Part shown: positions 1 to 3,871 of the stretch, piece after piece
Position numbering within the stretch: the first letter of the stretch is position 1
Layout: the number at the start of each line of letters is the position of its first letter
NCBI GenBank assembly: GCA_905233335.1
Contig: CAJOED010000143.1
Coordinates: forward strand, 1-5,602
From: an uncultured Synergistales bacterium
Lineage (GTDB): Bacteria > Synergistota > Synergistia > Synergistales > Aminobacteriaceae
DNA: 5,602 nucleotides
Direction: 5' to 3'
Notes under the pieces: model-generated
The model's database searches: none
What the model was told of the DNA's origin: nothing
The model's input: the letters and a program-made list of their open reading frames with translations, nothing else
Translations under genes and position numbers: made by a program

Positions 1-887
1 TTGTGTATCTTCAGGCATTGAGTAACAAAAAGAAGAGCCTGCCTACTTATCGGTACTTTTGGCGTTAGTATATTCACCTTTGTGCCTGTGAAGAATTGGA
101 AATCCTGTACAAAGGGTTCTGCTGTCTCATTACCTATAGTTATTACCGGGTATTTCGCATTAACGCAGCCTTCCTCGTAATCAATAAAGCCGTCCAGACC
201 GTTATTGTTTTCTTTGCGCGTGATATATGGAGTTCTTCCTGCTGATTTGTCGACTTTGTTGCCGTCTATCGATTTCCCTATCTTCACCGTAAACAGTTCC
301 CCTATTCTGAAGCCCGCCCACTTTCTGCCGTCAAGAGTCAGGCTCTCACTCCCGCGAATTTGTGCCCGTATGTGTGTAATCTCTTCACGTAATAGCTTCT
401 GCTCAATCTGCCTCATGTATTCGGTCATGAACTCCCAGTCAGGAAGCCCCTCACTGTTCACGGGAAGTTTTACCCTGCTGCGTTTCAGTCGTGTGAGCGT
501 TGCGCCTTGTCCGTAGTTGTATATGGAGAGTGTTTTCTTGAGGCACGTCAATAAGAAGTTTGCGTTGTACTTGTTGAGTTCTCTGCACCTCAATATCTGA
601 ATGTTATTGCCCGTGTAGAACTCTGACGGCTGGTAGAACACCGTCTGTGTATCACTCCCGACCGTAATGCAGTTTCCCGCGTTAAGCCTGTATCCTTCCT
701 GCCTGCACACGAAACAATTAATGCCGTTGTTCTGTTCGCTTCTCGTAACGTATGGATAGACTCCTTCACCCTGCGCGAGATTTATTTTGTCTATGCTGTC
801 GGCTGTCGGTTTGATGTCGAAAATTTCGGGCAGAAGAAAAAATTTCCACGTCATACCCTCAAGCGCAAGATTATAATCATCAGGCAA
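1..887 (-). CDS. Restriction-modification DNA specificity (S) subunit, HsdS / BcgI-B type, 3' end beyond window
   Basis: This protein would give the DNA target specificity of a type I or BcgI-like restriction-modification enzyme. 295 codons are visible and the frame is open to the left edge. Two related target-recognition half-domains can be read. The first (residues ~14-140) contains PYVTRSEQNNG (45-55) followed by ITVGSDTQTVFYQPSEFY. The second (~190-295) contains PYITRKENNNG (220-230), then ITIGNETAEPFVQDFQFF and VNILTP. This is the S-subunit pattern of a PY-I-T/G-x-NNG turn, then an ITVG strand, then an aromatic FY/FF segment. A central helix (about 150-178, LPDWEFMTEYMRQIEQKLL) separates them, as the coiled-coil spacer does in S proteins. 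No ATG lies near the N-terminus in this frame. TTG at 887 is chosen because an AGGGAGG Shine-Dalgarno sits 9 nt upstream and an in-frame stop lies at 896-894. The next in-frame ATG (codon 12, position 854) has no such site. No modification or restriction subunit is visible, so the partner must lie to the left or elsewhere. Type I versus BcgI-like cannot be decided from this fragment. Confidence 0.85.
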   Translation of the reverse strand, partial: MPDDYNLALEGMTWKFFLLPEIFDIKPTADSIDKINLAQGEGVYPYVTRSEQNNGINCFVCRQEGYRLNAGNCITVGSDTQTVFYQPSEFYTGNNIQILRCRELNKYNANFLLTCLKKTLSIYNYGQGATLTRLKRSRVKLPVNSEGLPDWEFMTEYMRQIEQKLLREEITHIRAQIRGSESLTLDGRKWAGFRIGELFTVKIGKSIDGNKVDKSAGRTPYITRKENNNGLDGFIDYEEGCVNAKYPVITIGNETAEPFVQDFQFFTGTKVNILTPKVPISRQALLFVTQCLKIH

Positions 888-896
888 AATTTTTTA

Positions 897-903
897 CCTC
901 CCT
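897..903 (-). promoter_or_regulatory. Shine-Dalgarno that decides the TTG start of the specificity subunit
   Basis: On the minus strand AGGGAGG ends at 897, leaving 9 nt before TTG at 887. This is a near-perfect anti-16S match with normal spacing. It supports the non-ATG start, which a caller restricted to ATG would miss. Confidence 0.75.
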
Positions 904-911
904 GCAAAAAG

Positions 912-937
912 ATTACACAGAAAATTTTAATTTAATT
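912..937. promoter_or_regulatory. Two overlapping weak CodY-box-like sequences
   Basis: The CodY consensus in Bacillus and Lactococcus is AATTTTCWGAAAATT. Positions 912-926 (ATTACACAGAAAATT) match 11 of 15, with the right half-site perfect. Positions 923-937 (AATTTTAATTTAATT) also match 11 of 15, with the left half-site perfect. CodY often binds overlapping boxes, and the recognition helix encoded downstream is essentially that of Bacillus, so autoregulation of the operon is conceivable. The intergenic region is very AT-rich, which makes partial matches cheap, hence low confidence. Confidence 0.28.
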
Positions 938-962
938 ACATTATTCCAAAAATAAATACAAA

Positions 963-971
963 TGAGATAAT
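963..971 (+). promoter_or_regulatory. Candidate extended -10 promoter for hslV-hslU-codY
   Basis: TGAGATAAT has the TGn extension followed by GATAAT, 5 of 6 to TATAAT. No good -35 lies 16-18 nt upstream, which extended -10 promoters tolerate. Transcription would begin near 977-979, about 22 nt before the first possible hslV start. It shares five base pairs with the oppositely oriented -10 of the divergent gene. Confidence 0.4.
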
Positions 972-995
972 AAGCACTTAATTAATACTACACAA
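967..995 (-). promoter_or_regulatory. Candidate sigma-70-type promoter for the specificity subunit gene
   Basis: Read on the minus strand, TTGTGT (995-990) and TATTAT (972-967) are separated by exactly 17 nt. The -10 matches the consensus at 5 of 6 positions and the -35 at 3 of 6. Transcription would start near 960, giving a leader of about 70 nt before the TTG. The region is AT-rich, so chance matches are expected and this is only a candidate. Confidence 0.4.
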
Positions 996-999
996 GCAC

Positions 1000-1515
1000 A
1001 TGAAAGGAATGATAACACTGTTTAACGGAACAACAATAATATGTGTGCGCAAAGGCTCACGCGTCGCAATGGCAGGAGACGGACAAGTAACACTCGGCTC
1101 ACAGGTCATCAAGTCAGGAGCACGGAAAGTCAGAACACTTCTCGACGGGAAAATCCTCACCGGCTTTGCAGGAAGTACGGCTGATGCTATGACGCTGCTT
1201 GAGAAGTTCGAGACGTGTCTTGAGCAGGAGAAAGGCGACCTCATGCGCGGGGCTGTGAAGCTGGTGCGTGAATGGCGGCTCGATAAGGCACTAAGACGGC
1301 TTGAAGCTATGATGCTTGCGGCGAACAGGGACATGACGTTGCTCTTGAGCGGTGCGGGTGATGTCCTTGAACCTGAAGGCAATGCGGCATCGATAGGGTC
1401 GGGGTCGGGCTATGCTCTTGCGGCGGCTCGCGCACTGTGCGAAGCTACAGACTGGACTCATCGCGAAAAGATCCATAGAGCTTGCATCAGAAATTTGTAT
1501 TTACACGAACAATAA
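1000..1515 (+). CDS. hslV: ATP-dependent protease peptidase subunit HslV (ClpQ), C-terminus frameshifted
   Basis: HslV is the proteasome-like threonine peptidase whose double hexameric ring is capped by HslU in the cytoplasm. As read it has 171 residues. The N-terminal nucleophile block NGTTIICV...AGDGQVTLG is clear. Thr11 is the mature Thr1 after a short propeptide, Asp27 corresponds to Asp17, Lys43 (GARKVR) to Lys33, and IGSGSGYALAAARAL (132-146) holds the conserved active-site Ser. The last ~15 residues (from about Lys157) do not match the family. The expected ending, with ICIYTN, is encoded one frame over and runs to TAA at 1541-1543. The missing part includes the Cys and Thr of the C-terminal cation-binding loop known in HslV structures, so the product as written is probably impaired. 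The start is ambiguous. ATG 1000 has no Shine-Dalgarno, ATG 1009 is too close to AAAGGA (1003-1008), and CTG 1018 lies 9 nt from AAAGGA and would give MFNGTT, a typical short propeptide. All options yield the same mature protein. It is the first gene of the hslV-hslU-codY operon. Confidence 0.93.
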   Translation: MKGMITLFNGTTIICVRKGSRVAMAGDGQVTLGSQVIKSGARKVRTLLDGKILTGFAGSTADAMTLLEKFETCLEQEKGDLMRGAVKLVREWRLDKALRRLEAMMLAANRDMTLLLSGAGDVLEPEGNAASIGSGSGYALAAARALCEATDWTHREKIHRACIRNLYLHEQ

Positions 1516-1543
1516 TATTACTGTCGAGGTATTAGGAGAATAA
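1461..1543 (+). pseudogene. hslV: Out-of-frame remnant: the genuine C-terminal end of HslV
   Basis: In the frame ending at TAA 1541-1543 the sequence reads LIAKRSIELASEICIYTNNN and ends in ITVEVLGE. The ICIYTN core is the family-typical HslV C-terminus. This TAA overlaps the hslU ATG as TAATG, an arrangement expected of translationally coupled subunits. The remnant is out of frame with the N-terminal 156 codons. One more copy of the 8-mer TCGCGAAA (1461-1468) would join the frames as THREIAKRSIELASEICIYTN. The 16 residues between TD and ICIYTN would then equal the spacing I recall for the E. coli and Thermotoga proteins. The restored protein would be 183 residues from ATG 1000, or 173 after removal of the propeptide, which is the usual size. 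Confidence 0.88.
1534..1538 (+). promoter_or_regulatory. Shine-Dalgarno of hslU, inside the ancestral hslV reading frame
   Basis: AGGAG lies 4 nt before the ATG at 1543, which is tight. The short spacing and the TAATG junction suggest that hslU translation originally relied partly on ribosomes terminating at the hslV stop. In the present sequence hslV translation stops at 1515, 28 nt upstream. Confidence 0.6.
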
Positions 1544-2961
1544 TGAACAGCAAAATTACTTCAGAACTTACACCGGCGAAAATCATAGAACACCTCAACC
1601 GCTACATAGTGGGACAGGACAAAGCAAAACGCGCAGTATCCATAGCGTTACGGAACAGAATACGGCGGCGGGCACTACCTCCAGAAATCGCGCACGAGAT
1701 TATGCCGAAAAATATTCTCATGGTCGGCCCAACTGGTGTCGGAAAAACAGAAATTGCACGGAGGCTTGCGACGCTCTCAAATGCTCCGTTCGTGAAGGTT
1801 GAAGCTACAAAGTTTACGGAAGTCGGTTATGTCGGCCGTGATGTTGAGACGATAATTCGCGACCTCACAGAGTTTTCTGCCTCAATGGTACGACGACGAA
1901 TGATTGAGGAAGTGCAGACTCCCGCCCGTGAACGTGCCGAACAGAGATTACTCGACGCATTACTCCCGAAACGTGCCGAGAAATTCACGATGCCGGACTT
2001 CCTGAAGGCTTTTTCGGGGGCAAAAGATGACGACGACAAAGAAGAAGAACAGCCGCCCAAGCCCGAAGTTACAGAAGCCGACAACAGGACGCGCGCGAAA
2101 CTTCACGAAATGCTGAAGGCCGGAAAGCTCGACAACAGAGACGTAGAACTTGAAGTGAACGACAGCATGACAGCTATACCCGTTTTCGGCGGGCCGGGAA
2201 TGGACATCATGGGCATCAACATAACCGAAATGATTGGCGGTATCATGCCCAAGAAGACAAAGAAACGGCACATGAAGGTGAAAGAAGCTATGCGTCTTTT
2301 ACAGCAGGAAGAAGCCGAGAAACTCATTGATGCCGACGCTATGGCAAAAGAAGCTGTCGATATGGCGCAGGAAGACGGCATTGTGTTTCTTGATGAGATC
2401 GATAAAGTAGTGGTGAAGGGAGGAAGTTCGCACGGCCCCGACGTAAGCCGCGAGGGTGTACAGAGAGATCTTCTGCCCATCGTTGAAGGCTCCGTAGTGC
2501 AGACAAGATACGGCCCCGTGAAGACGGATCATATTCTGTTCATTGCGGCGGGGGCTTTCAGCGGGGTAAAACCTTCTGACCTCATCCCGGAGTTACAGGG
2601 AAGATTTCCGATTCGCGTCGAGCTTGAGCCTTTGAGCAGTGAGAACTTACAGCAGATACTCACTGAACCCGAAAACAGCCTGATACGACAATATGAAGCG
2701 TTGATGTCTACGGAGGGAGTTACGCTCACATTCACCGATGAGGCCACTGCAGAAATTGCCCGGCTCGCGCACAAAATGAACTCCGAAATGGAAGACATCG
2801 GCGCGCGCAGGCTACATACGATGATGGAGCAGCTGCTGGAGGAGATCAGCTTCAACGTTCCCGAAATGGACACGGAGAACATAGAGATTACTGCTGACAT
2901 GGTACGGGAAAAATTGAGCGGCCTCGTCGAAAATCGCGACATAAGGCGTTACCTTCTGTAG
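1543..2961 (+). CDS. hslU: ATP-dependent protease ATPase/unfoldase subunit HslU (ClpY)
   Basis: HslU is the AAA+ hexamer that unfolds substrates and threads them into HslV. The protein has 472 residues, close to B. subtilis ClpY and somewhat longer than the E. coli protein (443). In order, the visible elements are the N-terminal LTPAKIIEHLNRYIVGQDKAK box, Walker A GPTGVGKT (62-69), the pore loop GYVG (95-98), and a degenerate I-domain (~110-265). The I-domain contains a low-complexity acidic stretch near 162-172 (DDDDKEEEQ). These are followed by Walker B VFLDEID (281-287), a sensor-1 region ILFIAAGAF, the arginine finger in GRFPIR (Arg354), and sensor-2 GARRLHT (420-426). The C-terminus ends in DIRRYLL, the hydrophobic tail that docks into HslV. 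All catalytic elements are present, so hslU looks intact even though its partner hslV is frameshifted here. The start at ATG 1543 overlaps the ancestral hslV stop, and codY follows 14 nt after the stop. Confidence 0.98.
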   Translation: MNSKITSELTPAKIIEHLNRYIVGQDKAKRAVSIALRNRIRRRALPPEIAHEIMPKNILMVGPTGVGKTEIARRLATLSNAPFVKVEATKFTEVGYVGRDVETIIRDLTEFSASMVRRRMIEEVQTPARERAEQRLLDALLPKRAEKFTMPDFLKAFSGAKDDDDKEEEQPPKPEVTEADNRTRAKLHEMLKAGKLDNRDVELEVNDSMTAIPVFGGPGMDIMGINITEMIGGIMPKKTKKRHMKVKEAMRLLQQEEAEKLIDADAMAKEAVDMAQEDGIVFLDEIDKVVVKGGSSHGPDVSREGVQRDLLPIVEGSVVQTRYGPVKTDHILFIAAGAFSGVKPSDLIPELQGRFPIRVELEPLSSENLQQILTEPENSLIRQYEALMSTEGVTLTFTDEATAEIARLAHKMNSEMEDIGARRLHTMMEQLLEEISFNVPEMDTENIEITADMVREKLSGLVENRDIRRYLL

Positions 2962-2962
2962 C

Positions 2963-2970
2963 GGAGGTGA
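2963..2970 (+). promoter_or_regulatory. Shine-Dalgarno that fixes the codY start at ATG 2976
   Basis: GGAGGTGA is a perfect anti-16S match. Its GGAGG ends at 2967, 8 nt before ATG 2976. The in-frame GTG at 2967-2969 overlaps this site and so cannot use it. The annotated start is therefore the ATG, not the GTG. Confidence 0.8.
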
Positions 2971-2975
2971 GTGCA

Positions 2976-3797
2976 ATGAATGAATTTTCCACTGTTGACG
3001 AACGGTTGAATGCCCTCCTCGAAAAAACTCGGCGTGTCGGTCGTGCAGTACAGGCCAAGCGCGAGGGGGAACCTCTGAATTACTTTACGCTGTCGAAATT
3101 ACTCTCGGAATTTTCCACCGCGAACGTGTACATCGTCAGCAAGTCAGGACGGCTTCTCGGCTATAACTGGCTCCCCGAATACACCTCAAAGGCACTATCC
3201 GAAAGTTTCAGGGACGGAGTTATGCCCGATGAGTTCGTAGTCAGAATGAACAGATGCAGGGACTCCGAAATTCACGACGAGGACGCGGGACTTTTTGATG
3301 ACGAGTACGAGGGGGAAAAGCCCGAAAAGCACCTGATGTACGTTCCCATTACCGGTGCAAGTGCTGAAAGGCTAGGAACGATTATGCTCGTCCGCGAAAA
3401 AATACCCTTCACCGTAGACGACGTATTACTCGCTGAATATCTCGGAATGCTGGCGGGTATTGAGATTCTCAACGAGCGCGCAAAAGTTCTTGAGGAGACC
3501 GCAAGAAGCAGACTCAGCGTACAGATGGCCATGCGTGCATTGTCGTATTCGGAGCTTGAGAGCATGAAGCACATCATCGCGGAACTTGACGGCGTTGAAG
3601 GTGTTGCGATTGCCTCACGTGTTGCGGACAGGGTCGGAGTTACACGGAGCGTAATCGTGAATGCGTTGCGGAAGTTGGAGAGTGCCGGACTGATCGAGAG
3701 CAGGAGTCTTGGCATGAAGGGTACGTACATCAAGATATTGAGTCCGTTGCTGCTTGAGTATCTCGACGGACGACCGAACAGCCTTTACGACAACTAG
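2976..3797 (+). CDS. codY: GTP-sensing global transcriptional regulator CodY
   Basis: CodY is a cytoplasmic pleiotropic regulator that, in Bacillota, represses nutrient-scavenging genes when branched-chain amino acids and GTP are plentiful. The protein has 273 residues against 259 in B. subtilis, with about 12 extra at the N-terminus. LLEKTR (14-19) aligns with the B. subtilis start LLQKTR. A GAF-type sensor domain follows, containing NVYIVSKSGRLLGY (50-63) and the strand YVPITG...ERLGTIML. A linker helix then includes VQMAMRALSYSELE. The winged helix-turn-helix at ~210-253 is nearly identical to B. subtilis, with ASRVADRVGVTRSVIVNALR, ESAGLIESRSLG and MKGTYIK. The sensor pocket is divergent. 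By ungapped alignment, B. subtilis Arg61, Met62, Met65 and Phe71 correspond to Ala73, Leu74, Ser77 and Met83. The FPVE loop is replaced by an acidic stretch (about 94-116). DNA recognition therefore looks conserved but ligand response may not be. It is the last gene of the operon, 14 nt after hslU and followed by a terminator. Confidence 0.96.
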   Translation: MNEFSTVDERLNALLEKTRRVGRAVQAKREGEPLNYFTLSKLLSEFSTANVYIVSKSGRLLGYNWLPEYTSKALSESFRDGVMPDEFVVRMNRCRDSEIHDEDAGLFDDEYEGEKPEKHLMYVPITGASAERLGTIMLVREKIPFTVDDVLLAEYLGMLAGIEILNERAKVLEETARSRLSVQMAMRALSYSELESMKHIIAELDGVEGVAIASRVADRVGVTRSVIVNALRKLESAGLIESRSLGMKGTYIKILSPLLLEYLDGRPNSLYDN

Positions 3798-3804
3798 CAC
3801 ACAC

Positions 3805-3840
3805 AAAAAAGACCGGGTGTTATGCCCGGCCTATTTCTTT
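3805..3840. terminator. Bidirectional intrinsic terminator between codY and the chemoreceptor gene
   Basis: CCGGG (3813-3817) pairs with CCCGG (3825-3829), with an extra T-G wobble and a GTTAT loop. On the minus strand the stem is followed by TCTTTTTT, a strong U-tract that would end the chemoreceptor transcript. On the plus strand it is followed by CTATTTCTTT, a weaker U-rich tail that would end the hslV-hslU-codY transcript. It occupies the 64-nt gap between two convergent genes, where a shared terminator is expected. Confidence 0.85.
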
Positions 3841-3847
3841 CCCGTAA

Positions 3848-3871
3848 TTACTTCTTCCGATTTACTTCTTC
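3848..3871. repeat. 10-bp direct repeat straddling the chemoreceptor stop codon
   Basis: TTACTTCTTC occurs at 3848-3857 and again at 3862-3871, 14 nt apart. The second copy contains the minus-strand TAA stop and the preceding lysine codons of the chemoreceptor. The sequence is simple and could arise by chance or by slippage in the lysine-codon run. No function is claimed. Confidence 0.4.

Noticed and set aside
205..516. 103-codon plus-strand open frame
   Set aside because: It is antisense to the specificity subunit, whose minus-strand frame is open across the whole region and shows family motifs.
888..999. A small RNA or riboswitch in the divergent intergenic region
   Set aside because: It is AT-rich with no stable hairpin, terminator or conserved aptamer core that I can recognise.
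978..1382. 134-codon minus-strand open frame
   Set aside because: It is antisense to the HslV catalytic domain, Ser/Pro-rich, with no motif.
1460..1470. Programmed +1 ribosomal frameshifting to make full-length HslV
   Set aside because: I see no slippery site with a stop or a stimulatory structure at the junction. A single frame jump would also leave the protein about two residues short of the family spacing, whereas loss of an 8-mer fits exactly.
2967..2975. GTG 2967 as the start of codY
   Set aside because: The GTG lies inside the GGAGGTGA ribosome-binding site, which is ideally spaced for ATG 2976.
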